This document shows, in pieces, positions 24,552-32,567 of a DNA stretch of 42,874 nucleotides. The notes beneath the pieces were generated by a model, which saw nothing but the letters and a program-made list of their open reading frames with translations, searched no databases and was not told the DNA's origin. Where the stretch lies: contig DWVZ01000034.1 in assembly GCA_019119975.1 (NCBI GenBank), positions 1 to 42,874 on the forward strand. Direction: 5' to 3'. A program made the translations under genes and the position numbers. The stretch is from Candidatus Blautia merdavium (GTDB lineage Bacteria; Bacillota; Clostridia; Lachnospirales; Lachnospiraceae). Each line of letters opens with the position of its first letter. The stretch's first letter is position 1.

Positions 24552-24797
24552 CTAACTATCTTCCGCGCAGTAGACCGGCTGATAACCTTCCGGGGTCACC
24601 TGCACGATCTGTTCCAGCTCTTCGTTGATCTGGGGAAAGCTGTTTTGGGGACTGTGAAACCGGACACAGGTTCCGCAGGAGGAGCTTAGATTCCTGGGGA
24701 CCGGCATGACAGCTGCTTCCAGTCCCATGCTCTGGCAGCTTTTCCGAAAACAGATGGCGCCGTAGTGGGAATAAAAGGTAGCAATGTATTCGATCAT
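24552..24797 (-). CDS. DUF3343 putative selenium/sulfur carrier protein
   Basis: An 81-residue protein matching the DUF3343 pattern (an opening like IEYIATFYSHYGAICFRKSC, then VPVPRNLSSSCGTCVRF with a CGTC pair). Cysteines are at several conserved places, including one near the C-terminus (PVYCAED). The family is described as a possible Se/S carrier because it travels with YedE, YedF/TusA and EF2568-type desulfurase genes, as here. Its start overlaps the end of the TusA-like gene by 4 bases, so the two are translationally coupled. No enzyme activity is known to me. Confidence 0.82.
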   Translation of the reverse strand: MIEYIATFYSHYGAICFRKSCQSMGLEAAVMPVPRNLSSSCGTCVRFHSPQNSFPQINEELEQIVQVTPEGYQPVYCAEDS

Positions 24798-25000
24798 TTC
24801 TTGATCCGGAGCAGGAATTCCTCTCCCTGTTCCTCCACCTGTACCTGATATCCCTGATGTCTTGCAAAGCGGGAAACATTTTCCTTGGCAGCTACATGAT
24901 CTACCAGCACTTCATAAGCAGCTTCCTTAGAAGCGAAAGCGTTTTTGGTCATGATGACGGGCTCCGGACAGGACAGCCCTCTGGCATCGATTTTCTTCAT
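24794..25000 (-). CDS. TusA-like sulfur/selenium carrier protein
   Basis: A 68-residue single-domain TusA protein. The signature DARGLSCPEPVI carries the sulfur-accepting Cys11, and the rest fits the small alpha/beta fold. It covers only the N-terminal half of YedF; the DsrE-like half is absent, so it is a stand-alone carrier. It sits between the YedE-like transporter (18 bases upstream) and DUF3343 (4-base overlap). It probably accepts sulfur or selenium brought in by the transporter or released by the desulfurase. Confidence 0.9.
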   Translation of the reverse strand: MKKIDARGLSCPEPVIMTKNAFASKEAAYEVLVDHVAAKENVSRFARHQGYQVQVEEQGEEFLLRIKK

Positions 25001-25018
25001 GTTTTTCTCCTTTCCTGA

Positions 25019-26101
25019 CTAGGCGTCAGCTTTTCTCCAGGTGTTGCATACGGCGATCACAGCCACCACCGCGATACCGATCAGAACCGCGATCTTTCCA
25101 TTGGCAGTAGGTCCTTCCGCAGAAGAAGCCAGACCGAAATTATGGGCAAAGGCTGCGCCTACCATAAGTCCCAGTACCGCAACCGCAGAGTCTGTATTTC
25201 CTTCCCCTGCCAGGATCAGCTGGCGAAGGGGGCAGCCGCCCAGAAGCACGCAGCCGAAACCAGTCAGGAACATACCCAATGCATTCCATAAGCCGTCTGT
25301 GTGAGCCACAGGCTGACCGGCAAATCCGGGATTGAAATAAGCAGTTCCTGTCACGGCGCCCAGGATCAGATTGACTGCCAGAGCGCTGATCAAAATAGCA
25401 AGGAAACCAAGGAGCAGCTTCCATTCTTTAAATAAAACCGCGTCACGGATACCGCCTACCATGCAGAGTCTTGTTTTCTGGGCAAGAGCGCCTACGATCA
25501 GACCTGCGATCAGGGAGATGACGATGGAGGCGTGCAGCGCTCCCGGACCGGCGCCGGCTTCACTGAAATGGATAAAGGCAGGCGCAGCCACCAGAAGAAC
25601 CAGGAATACAATCTGCAGGAAGGGAAATAACTGTCCTTCCAGAGAGGGCATTTTATAGGAACGTTTTAAAGTATAGCCTTTCTTCAGGAAGGCAACACCT
25701 GCCAGGATTCCCAGGGCAAATCCTACAAATCCGAAAATCGCATTTCCGTCGCCGCCTGCCAGTCTCAGGATCATACGGAAGGGACAGCCTAAGAACATCA
25801 GGCAGCCGATCATAACAAAGACGCCCAGGATGAATCTGGTCACAGGAGCAGAACCGCCTCTTGGACGGAATTCTTTGGTTGCCAGAGAGAGGGCGCATGC
25901 CCCCAGCACAAGGCCAATGATCTCAGGGCGGATATACTGTACTGCCGCCGCGCTGTGGAGCCCCAGAGCCCCTGAAGTGTCTCTTAGAAAACATGCAATG
26001 CAAAAGCCCATGTTCACCGGATTGCCGAAAAATACCAGCATAGCCGCGATCAGACCGATGACAACGCCTGCTGCGGCAATCACTGTTTTCTCATTTTTCA
26101 T
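25019..26101 (-). CDS. yedE: YeeE/YedE-family transporter, selenium-metabolism type
   Basis: A 360-residue membrane protein with about ten hydrophobic helices and the duplicated YeeE/YedE architecture. Conserved cysteines are in GFCIACFLRD, GCPFRM, RLCMVGGIRD and GGCPLRQL, the last two of the kind that pass thiosulfate-like ions in characterised relatives. The gene order YedE, TusA, DUF3343 and a divergent EF2568-type desulfurase matches the selenium-metabolism version (YedE/FdhT) rather than plain thiosulfate uptake, but the ion carried is inferred. AAGGAGG before 26101 sets the start; an in-frame Met at 26170 would add 23 hydrophilic residues without a ribosome site. Confidence 0.85.
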   Translation of the reverse strand: MKNEKTVIAAAGVVIGLIAAMLVFFGNPVNMGFCIACFLRDTSGALGLHSAAAVQYIRPEIIGLVLGACALSLATKEFRPRGGSAPVTRFILGVFVMIGCLMFLGCPFRMILRLAGGDGNAIFGFVGFALGILAGVAFLKKGYTLKRSYKMPSLEGQLFPFLQIVFLVLLVAAPAFIHFSEAGAGPGALHASIVISLIAGLIVGALAQKTRLCMVGGIRDAVLFKEWKLLLGFLAILISALAVNLILGAVTGTAYFNPGFAGQPVAHTDGLWNALGMFLTGFGCVLLGGCPLRQLILAGEGNTDSAVAVLGLMVGAAFAHNFGLASSAEGPTANGKIAVLIGIAVVAVIAVCNTWRKADA

Positions 26102-26121
26102 TTGTTTTTCCTCCTTTTTTA

Positions 26122-26161
26122 CGATACACCTGATCTTTGGCAAATGGGATCGGATGTATCG
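26122..26161 (-). promoter_or_regulatory. Leader hairpin before the YedE-like gene
   Basis: CGATACA (26122-26128) pairs with TGTATCG (26155-26161). The stem continues inward past a one-base bulge and a mismatch through CC/GG and GATC/GATC. It would form in the YedE messenger directly before the ribosome site. It is followed by A rather than T on that strand, so it is not a terminator. Confidence 0.45.
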
Positions 26162-26230
26162 GTTTCTCACTTCAAATCATATCATTCTCAGGAAGTTTCC
26201 TCCAATTAAATATAGTCGGATTTTATGTAT

Positions 26231-26264
26231 ATTTATAGATTTTGTTTATAAATCGTGCTATGAT
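26231..26264 (+). promoter_or_regulatory. Desulfurase-LysR promoter with palindromic LysR-type site
   Basis: An extended -10, TGCTATGAT (26256-26264), has no good -35. In its place lies ATTTATA - 9 bases - TATAAAT (26231-26237 and 26247-26253), an inverted repeat of the size LysR-type activators bind. The regulator encoded by the second gene of this operon is the likely binder. Confidence 0.5.
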
Positions 26265-26296
26265 GAGAACATCTTACGAAAGGATAGTTGGATTCT

Positions 26297-27496
26297 ATGA
26301 AAAAAATATACCTGGATCAGGCGAGCACCTCCTTTCCCAAGGCGCCGGGAACAGCAGAGGCAGTCTATGATTATCTTTCCCGGTCCCCAGTGAATGTGAA
26401 CCGGGGCGGCTATGACGCTGCATATTCGGTAGAAGAGCAGATCTTTGATACAAGGGAGCAGCTTCGCAGGCTGTTCGGCTTTTCTTCCGGAAAAGGAAAA
26501 AATGTGATTTTTACTGGAAATATAACGGCAAGTCTGAATTATATATTAAAAGGCATCTTAAAGCCCGGGGATCACGTACTGGTGACCGCTATGGAGCATA
26601 ATGCAGTCATGCGCCCCCTGACGCAGCTGAAAAAGACCGGAGTCACCTTTGACCGGATCCCCTGTCTGCCGGACGGAAGCCTGCTGCTTGCTGAGGCAGA
26701 AGCCCTGCTTCGCCCGGAAACCAGGTTTCTGGTATGTCTGCACGCATCCAATGTATGCGGCACGCTGATGCCGGTACAGGAGATCGGCGATTTTTGCAGG
26801 AAGCATGGGCTGCTGTTTATCCTGGATACTGCCCAGACCGCGGGAGTCCTGCCCCTGGATATGGAGGCGCTGCACATAGACGCCCTTGCTTTTACAGGAC
26901 ATAAGGGGCTGCGGGGACCCCAGGGGATCGGAGGTTTTCTCATACGGGATGCCCTGGCACAGGAGATGGTCCCTCTGATCAGCGGCGGGACGGGAAGCAT
27001 CTCCCATACAGAAGAGATCCCGGATTTCCTTCCGGACCGTTTTGAACCGGGAACGCCCAATATCCCGGGGATCCTGGGACTTCATGCAGCGCTTACCCAC
27101 CTGGAAAAGATCTCTGCAGAAGAAATTTTCTGCCGGGAAATGGAACTGACGGAGTATTTTCTGAAAGGAATCCAAAAGCTGGATCCCCAGGAAACCTCCC
27201 TGCGCCTGATAGGAAAGAAGACAGCAAAGGACCGCTGCGCCGTGGTTTCCCTTCAGACGCCGGGCATGGACATGGCAGAGGCGGCGTATCTGCTGGATTC
27301 CCGTTACGGTATTATGACCCGGGTGGGACTGCACTGTGCGCCCAGTGCTCATAAGACGCTGGGAACCTATCCAGAAGGGACAATCCGCTTTTCCTTTGGA
27401 CCGGAAAATACAAAAGAGGAGCTGGATGCCGCCCTCGCCGCCTTAGCAGAGATCACCGGCATCTGCACCAGGAAGGAGTATGCCCATGGAATTTAA
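26297..27496 (+). CDS. Cysteine desulfurase-like protein, EF2568 family
   Basis: A 399-residue class-V aminotransferase-fold enzyme that uses PLP to take sulfur (or selenium) from cysteine (or selenocysteine). The opening [13 protein letters not shown] is typical of the EF2568 branch (TIGR01977). The PLP lysine is Lys203 in [11 protein letters not shown], and the sulfur-carrying Cys347 lies in [15 protein letters not shown]2568-type genes are known neighbours of YedE, YedF and DUF3343 in the selenium-dependent molybdenum hydroxylase gene set. ATG 26297 is preferred; a TTG three codons earlier has a ribosome site too close. The stop overlaps the LysR gene start. Confidence 0.87.
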   Translation: MKKIYLDQASTSFPKAPGTAEAVYDYLSRSPVNVNRGGYDAAYSVEEQIFDTREQLRRLFGFSSGKGKNVIFTGNITASLNYILKGILKPGDHVLVTAMEHNAVMRPLTQLKKTGVTFDRIPCLPDGSLLLAEAEALLRPETRFLVCLHASNVCGTLMPVQEIGDFCRKHGLLFILDTAQTAGVLPLDMEALHIDALAFTGHKGLRGPQGIGGFLIRDALAQEMVPLISGGTGSISHTEEIPDFLPDRFEPGTPNIPGILGLHAALTHLEKISAEEIFCREMELTEYFLKGIQKLDPQETSLRLIGKKTAKDRCAVVSLQTPGMDMAEAAYLLDSRYGIMTRVGLHCAPSAHKTLGTYPEGTIRFSFGPENTKEELDAALAALAEITGICTRKEYAHGI

Positions 27497-28388
27497 GCAG
27501 TTGGAAGCCTTTGTGGCTGTGGTGGATTACGGCAGCTTTTCTGAGGCAGCCCGCCGTCTGTATCTGACCCAGCCTACCATCAGCGCGCACATCCGAGCCC
27601 TGGAAACTGAGCTTAACGCAAAGCTGATCCTGAGGAGCACCAAGAAGCTGTCGATTACAGCCAGAGGGCAGCAGCTGTACGACAGCGCGGTCAGTATGCT
27701 CCATATCCGGGACAACCTGCTGGAGGATTTCCATGAGGAGAAAAAGCGGGTCATTGACCTGGGGGTCTCTACCATCCCTTCCTCCTATCTGCTGCCGGAG
27801 CTCCTGGCTGGATTTGGTAAGGTTTTCCCGGAGGTCTGTTTTCATTCCCTGCAGTCGGACAGCGCAGGGGCGATCCAGCGTGTGGCAGACGGCAGCGTGG
27901 ATGTGAGCCTGGTGGGACAGGATACCGGAGAGGAAAACTGTTGTTTTATCCCCTTTTGCCAGGACCGTCTGGTGATCGCGGCTCCTGTGACCAGGCATTA
28001 CCTGCAGATGAAAAGCGGACCAGTGACTTTCCGGGATTTTATGAAGGATCCCATGATCATGCGGGAAAAGGGATCCGGTACGAAAAAAGAGATGGATCTC
28101 TTTCTGGAATCCATCGGCGTCTCTCCGGAGGAGCTGCAGGTGGTCGCCAGGATGAACGATCTGGAAAGCATCAAAAGATCCATTGTCAACGGCGTGGGCA
28201 TCTCTGTACTCTCTGCCCGTTCGGTGCTGGATCTGGAGAAAACAGGGCAGATCCTGCTCTTTCCTTTGGATGAAAGTGCCCATATGCGCAGTTTCTACAT
28301 TGTATACAGCAAAAACAGGATCTTAAAGCCCCATGTACGGCAGTTTATACAGTTTGTCCGGGAATTTTATGACCGTCCAAACAGTTGA
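27486..28388 (+). CDS. LysR-family regulator of the selenium/sulfur cluster
   Basis: A 300-residue LysR protein: helix-turn-helix at 1-60 ([20 protein letters not shown], then [15 protein letters not shown]), followed by the two-lobed ligand-binding domain. AAGGAG at 27473-27478 fits ATG 27486 better than ATG 27480, which would leave one base of spacing. The gene overlaps the desulfurase by 11 bases. LysR regulators of this type recur beside YedE/EF2568 genes. The palindrome in the 26102-26296 gap is a likely binding site that could control both directions. The co-inducer is unknown. Confidence 0.88.
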   Translation: MEFKQLEAFVAVVDYGSFSEAARRLYLTQPTISAHIRALETELNAKLILRSTKKLSITARGQQLYDSAVSMLHIRDNLLEDFHEEKKRVIDLGVSTIPSSYLLPELLAGFGKVFPEVCFHSLQSDSAGAIQRVADGSVDVSLVGQDTGEENCCFIPFCQDRLVIAAPVTRHYLQMKSGPVTFRDFMKDPMIMREKGSGTKKEMDLFLESIGVSPEELQVVARMNDLESIKRSIVNGVGISVLSARSVLDLEKTGQILLFPLDESAHMRSFYIVYSKNRILKPHVRQFIQFVREFYDRPNS

Positions 28389-28413
28389 AGCAAAGGGGAA
28401 AGTATAGTATAAT
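28385..28413 (+). promoter_or_regulatory. Promoter of the HicB-like/methyltransferase pair
   Basis: TTGAAG (28385-28390) and TATAAT (28408-28413) are exactly 17 bases apart. The -35 overlaps the stop codon of the LysR gene, so the pair has its own promoter despite the short gap. Confidence 0.7.
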
Positions 28414-28446
28414 ATTTCCGAAAATTTGACAGAAAGGAAGAATTTC

Positions 28447-28725
28447 ATGAAGTTTATATATCCGGCAGTGATCAGAAAAACACAGGAGGGAAAATACCAG
28501 GCATTCTTCCCGGATCTGGCGTGCTGCCAGGCAGAGGGCGATACCCTGGAGGATGCCGTGGACAATGCCAATGACGCGGCAAGGGACTGGCTGACCCTGG
28601 AGCTTTCCGAGGAGGAACCGGAGCTTCCCCATGTAACGGACCCGGCAGACCTGGAGCTTTTGGAAGGCGACGAAGTGCGCAACATTGCAGTCAATGTACG
28701 ATTTTACGAGGGATGGGATGAATGA
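28447..28725 (+). CDS. HicB-like protein without a HicA toxin gene
   Basis: A 92-residue protein with the HicB partial RNase-H-like fold: KFIYPAVIRKTQEGKYQAFFPDL at the start, then CQAEGDTLEDAVDNANDAARDWL, the family's most conserved stretch. The C-terminus is acidic and shows no obvious DNA-binding motif. No small HicA-type gene (dsRNA-binding, about 60-80 residues) lies on either side, so this is an orphan. Its stop overlaps the methyltransferase start (ATGA), so the two are coupled. ATG 28447 behind AAAGGAAG is used; a TTG seven codons earlier is possible. Confidence 0.8.
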   Translation: MKFIYPAVIRKTQEGKYQAFFPDLACCQAEGDTLEDAVDNANDAARDWLTLELSEEEPELPHVTDPADLELLEGDEVRNIAVNVRFYEGWDE

Positions 28726-29516
28726 GTTCTTATGAGAGTTTTGCCAGGGTCTATGACCTGTTTATGGATAATATCCCCTATGAGGAGTGGTGCGCCTACC
28801 TGACCGGGCTTTTGCAGGAATACGGCGTGACGGACGGTCTGGTGCTGGAGCTGGGCTGCGGCACCGGAAATATGACCCAGCTTCTGGCACAGAAGGGGTA
28901 TGATATGATCGGCGTGGACAACTCCATGGATATGCTGGAGATCGCCATGGAAAAGAAAGAGGAAAGCGGAAAAGACATCCTCTATCTGCTCCAGGATATG
29001 CGGGAGTTTGAGCTGTACGGAACCGTAAAGGCGGCGGTATCTGTCTGCGACAGTATGAATTACATCACCCAGGAGGAAGATCTGCGGACCGTGTTCGCTT
29101 TGGTGAACAATTACCTGGATCCGGGCGGCGTTTTTATTTTTGACCTGAATACGCCTTATAAATACCGGGAGGTCCTGGGGGACGCCACCATTGCGGAGAA
29201 TCGGGAGGATGCCAGTTTCATCTGGGATAATTATTATGATGAAGAGGAACAGATCAATGAGTACGATCTGGCGCTGTTTATTCCCGAAGAGAGAGACGGT
29301 GAGACCCTGTACAGGAAATATGAGGAAATCCACTGTCAGCGGGCATACGATCTGGAGACGGTGAAAAGACTGTTAAGAGAAGCCGGGCTTACTTTCCTGG
29401 CAGCTTATGACGCCTTTACTCACGATCCGGTGACGGAGCACAGCGAGAGGATCTATGTGATCGCAAAGGAAAAGGGCAAGTCGGTTTCTGAGGAAGCCGG
29501 AATTTTGGTTCATTAA
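28722..29516 (+). CDS. Class I SAM-dependent methyltransferase
   Basis: A 264-residue soluble protein. SAM-binding motif I is LELGCGTGNMTQLL (about 43-56), followed by the acidic end of strand two in IGVDNS, DMREF, and GGVFIFDLNTP. The opening YESFARVYDLFMDNIPYEEWC is typical of a widespread Firmicute family whose substrate is unknown. The start codon overlaps the HicB-like stop, so expression is coupled. Hsp33 follows after 32 bases. Confidence 0.88.
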   Translation: MSSYESFARVYDLFMDNIPYEEWCAYLTGLLQEYGVTDGLVLELGCGTGNMTQLLAQKGYDMIGVDNSMDMLEIAMEKKEESGKDILYLLQDMREFELYGTVKAAVSVCDSMNYITQEEDLRTVFALVNNYLDPGGVFIFDLNTPYKYREVLGDATIAENREDASFIWDNYYDEEEQINEYDLALFIPEERDGETLYRKYEEIHCQRAYDLETVKRLLREAGLTFLAAYDAFTHDPVTEHSERIYVIAKEKGKSVSEEAGILVH

Positions 29517-29548
29517 GAAAGAATTCACAAGAAACGGGAGATTATACT

Positions 29549-30442
29549 ATGGAAACCTATACAGGAGATTATATCGTAAGAGCTACGGCAGCCAACAACC
29601 AGATCCGGGCTTTTGCGGCAACTACAAGAAATCTGGTGGAACACGCCAGGGCAGCGCACAACACCAGTCCGGTGGCAACGGCAGCTCTGGGACGCCTGCT
29701 TACGGCAGGAGCCATGATGGGCACCATGATGAAGGGGGAGAAAGACCTTCTTACCCTGCAGATCAAAGCAGGAGGTCCCTTAAACGGCATCACCGTCACG
29801 GCAGATTCTAAAGGAAACGTCAAAGGCTACGTGGGAAATCCCAATGTGGTCCTCCATGCCAATGACAAAGGAAAGCTGGATGTGGCAGGCGCTGTGGGCG
29901 TGGGCTTTCTGAATGTGATCAAAGATATGGGGATGAAGGAACCCTATGCAGGGCAGACCATGCTCCAGACCAGCGAGATCGCGGAGGATCTGACCTATTA
30001 TTTTGCCACCAGTGAACAGGTGCCGTCCTCGGTAGGACTGGGCGTCCTTATGGAAAAGGACAATACGGTAAAGCAGGCAGGCGGTTTCATCCTGCAGCTG
30101 ATGCCTTTTACGGAGGAAGCAGTGATCTCCCGTCTGGAGGAGAACCTGAAAAAGGTCACATCCGTGACTCAGATGCTGGAAGAAGGCTGCACACCGGAAA
30201 AGATCCTGGAGATCCTTCTGGAGGGCTTTGACCTGGAGTTTAACGAGACCGTTCCCACACAGTTTTACTGCAACTGTGCCAGACAGCGGGTGGAACGGGC
30301 GCTGATCAGCATCGGAAAGAAAGATATCCAGGAAATGATCGATGAGGGAAAAGAAATTGAGATGAACTGTCATTTCTGTAATAAACATTATAAGTTTTCT
30401 GTAGAGGATCTGAAAAGAATCTTAAAAGAGTGCAGAAAGTAG
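29549..30442 (+). CDS. hslO: Hsp33 redox-regulated chaperone
   Basis: A 297-residue cytosolic holdase chaperone switched on by oxidative unfolding. The N-terminal domain shows ATAANNQIRAFAATT and LLTAGAMMGTMMKGE, and the C-terminal zinc switch has all four cysteines: CNC (Cys241 and Cys243) and CHFC (Cys274 and Cys277). Length and order are normal. It lies between the methyltransferase and NAD synthetase genes in the same direction, with short gaps. Confidence 0.96.
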   Translation: METYTGDYIVRATAANNQIRAFAATTRNLVEHARAAHNTSPVATAALGRLLTAGAMMGTMMKGEKDLLTLQIKAGGPLNGITVTADSKGNVKGYVGNPNVVLHANDKGKLDVAGAVGVGFLNVIKDMGMKEPYAGQTMLQTSEIAEDLTYYFATSEQVPSSVGLGVLMEKDNTVKQAGGFILQLMPFTEEAVISRLEENLKKVTSVTQMLEEGCTPEKILEILLEGFDLEFNETVPTQFYCNCARQRVERALISIGKKDIQEMIDEGKEIEMNCHFCNKHYKFSVEDLKRILKECRK

Positions 30443-30464
30443 GAGAGGAAGGTTTGGTGAGAGC

Positions 30465-32408
30465 ATGAGGGACGGATTCATAAAAGTGGGAGCAGCAGTG
30501 CCGCAGATCTGTGTGGCGGACTGCGTGCACAACCGGGAAGAGATTGTAAAGAAGGCAAAGGAAATGAGCGCCCAGGGAGCCAGGATCCTGGTATTTCCGG
30601 AGCTGTGCATCACAGGCTATACCTGCCACGACCTTTTCTGGCAGGAGACCCTGCTGGCATCGGCAAAGGAGCAGCTGCTGATCCTGGCAGAGGAATTAAA
30701 GGATACGCCGGGACTGATCTTCGTAGGACTTCCCCTGGTGTTCCACGGGAAATTATACAATACAGCGGCAGCGGTCAATGAGGGAAAGATCCTGGGGATC
30801 GTTCCTAAAGAGTGTCTGCCCAATTACAGTGAATTTTATGAAGCGCGCCAGTTTTCCTCAGGAAAGGGTACTGCAGGCATGATTTCCCTGGGAGGCAGTG
30901 AGGTGCCCTTTGGCAGCCGGCAGCTTTTTGTCTGTGAAGATCTGCCGGGGCTTTGCGTAGCGGCGGAGATCTGTGAGGATCTGTGGTCGCCCTGTCCCCC
31001 CAGCACTGCCCATGCCATGGCAGGCGCCAATGTGATTGTCAATCTCTCTGCCAGCGATGAGACCGTGGGAAAATCCGACTACCGAAGAGATCTGGTCAAG
31101 GGGCAGTCCGCAAGGCTTTTATGCGCTTACCTTTACGCCACCGCCGGGAATGGAGAGTCCACCCAGGACCTGGTCTTCGGAGGACAGAGCCTGATCTGCG
31201 AAAACGGCGCGGTGCTGGCAGAGGCGAAGATGTTCGCCAACGAAACCATCTATGGGGTACTGGATATCCAGAGGCTGATGGGAGAGCGAAGAAGGATCTC
31301 CACCTGGCAGGAGGAGCAGCGGATGGGATACTGGGAGGTTTCCTTTAGGCTTCCCAAAGAGGAGACAAAGCTGGAGCGGTATTTTGCCCCCAATCCTTTC
31401 GTGCCGGACCAGCAGGGAGAACGGCAGCGGCGCTGTGATGAGATCCTGAATATCCAGGCAATGGGGCTGGTAAAACGTCTGGAGCATACCAGGAGCAAAC
31501 GGGCGGTGCTGGGAATTTCCGGAGGACTGGATTCCACCCTGGCGCTGCTGGTGACAGCCAGAGCCTTTGATATCCTGGGACTTGACCGCAAGGATATCCT
31601 CGCCGTGACCATGCCCTGCTTCGGGACCACAGACAGGACCTACACCAATGCCTGCGAACTGACGGCAAGGCTGGGAGCTACCTTAAAAGAGGTGGATATT
31701 AAGAAGGCGGTGCTGCAGCATTTTGAAGATATCGGACAGGATTACCAGGTCCACGATGTGACCTTTGAAAATTCTCAGGCAAGGGAGAGGACCCAGGTGA
31801 TCATGGATCTTGCCAACCAGTGCGGCGGGCTGGTGATTGGTACTGGGGATCTGTCAGAGCTGGCTTTGGGCTGGGCAACCTATAATGGAGACCACATGTC
31901 CATGTACGGAGTCAATGCGTCCGTGCCGAAAACCCTGGTAAGGCATCTGGTGCGCTACTATGCGGATACCTGCGGGCAGGAAAAGCTTTCGGACATCCTG
32001 CTGGATATCCTGGATACCCCGGTCAGCCCGGAACTGCTCCCGCCCAAAGACGGCGAGATCGCCCAGAAGACCGAGGATCTGGTGGGACCCTATGAACTCC
32101 ATGATTTTTTCCTCTATTATATGCTCCGCTTCCATTTCTCCCCGGCGAAAATCTACCGGATGGCAAAGGCAGTGTTTGCAGGAGTGTATGAGGAAGAGGT
32201 CATCTATCAGTGGCTGAGGAAATTCTATTGGAGATTTTTCTCCCAGCAGTTTAAGCGTTCCTGCCTTCCGGACGGACCCAAGGTGGGAAGTGTGGCAGTT
32301 TCTCCCAGAGGAGATCTCCGCATGCCCAGCGATGCCAGCGTGAGGATCTGGCAGGATGAGCTGGAAAATATAAAAAATGTTGACTCATCAAGTATGATTT
32401 GTTTATAA
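30465..32408 (+). CDS. nadE: Glutamine-dependent NAD(+) synthetase
   Basis: A 647-residue two-domain enzyme that makes NAD from nicotinate adenine dinucleotide, ATP and glutamine. The N-terminal nitrilase-like glutaminase has its triad Glu46 (VFPEL), Lys115 (VPKECLPNYSEF) and Cys170 (EICEDLW). The C-terminal synthetase has the pyrophosphate loop LGISGGLDSTLAL and GTGDLSELALGW. The length is that of the fused glutamine-using form. It is followed by a terminator. Confidence 0.96.
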   Translation: MRDGFIKVGAAVPQICVADCVHNREEIVKKAKEMSAQGARILVFPELCITGYTCHDLFWQETLLASAKEQLLILAEELKDTPGLIFVGLPLVFHGKLYNTAAAVNEGKILGIVPKECLPNYSEFYEARQFSSGKGTAGMISLGGSEVPFGSRQLFVCEDLPGLCVAAEICEDLWSPCPPSTAHAMAGANVIVNLSASDETVGKSDYRRDLVKGQSARLLCAYLYATAGNGESTQDLVFGGQSLICENGAVLAEAKMFANETIYGVLDIQRLMGERRRISTWQEEQRMGYWEVSFRLPKEETKLERYFAPNPFVPDQQGERQRRCDEILNIQAMGLVKRLEHTRSKRAVLGISGGLDSTLALLVTARAFDILGLDRKDILAVTMPCFGTTDRTYTNACELTARLGATLKEVDIKKAVLQHFEDIGQDYQVHDVTFENSQARERTQVIMDLANQCGGLVIGTGDLSELALGWATYNGDHMSMYGVNASVPKTLVRHLVRYYADTCGQEKLSDILLDILDTPVSPELLPPKDGEIAQKTEDLVGPYELHDFFLYYMLRFHFSPAKIYRMAKAVFAGVYEEEVIYQWLRKFYWRFFSQQFKRSCLPDGPKVGSVAVSPRGDLRMPSDASVRIWQDELENIKNVDSSSMICL

Positions 32409-32435
32409 TAGGAGACTGAGAAACAGGAAAAATGT

Positions 32436-32465
32436 AACAGCACCTTTGGGTGCTGTTCCTTTTTT
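32436..32465 (+). terminator. Rho-independent terminator after nadE
   Basis: A perfect 9-bp stem (32436-32444 with 32449-32457) with a 4-base loop is followed by CC and six or more T. Confidence 0.92.
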
Positions 32466-32567
32466 AAATTTTCAGACCATGGCAGAGGCAGGGGAGGTTT
32501 CCCTGCCGGACAAAAGGGCGGCTGCAGGGCAAAGGCTGCCTGGTACTGAAATGTGGAGATGAGTAAT

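Noticed and set aside
26122-26161. Transcription terminator between the divergent YedE and desulfurase genes
   Set aside because: The hairpin is followed by A residues on the minus strand and no T tract on the plus strand, and both genes point away from it.
28447-29516. HicAB toxin-antitoxin system
   Set aside because: No HicA-like gene is on either side; the overlapping downstream gene is a full methyltransferase.
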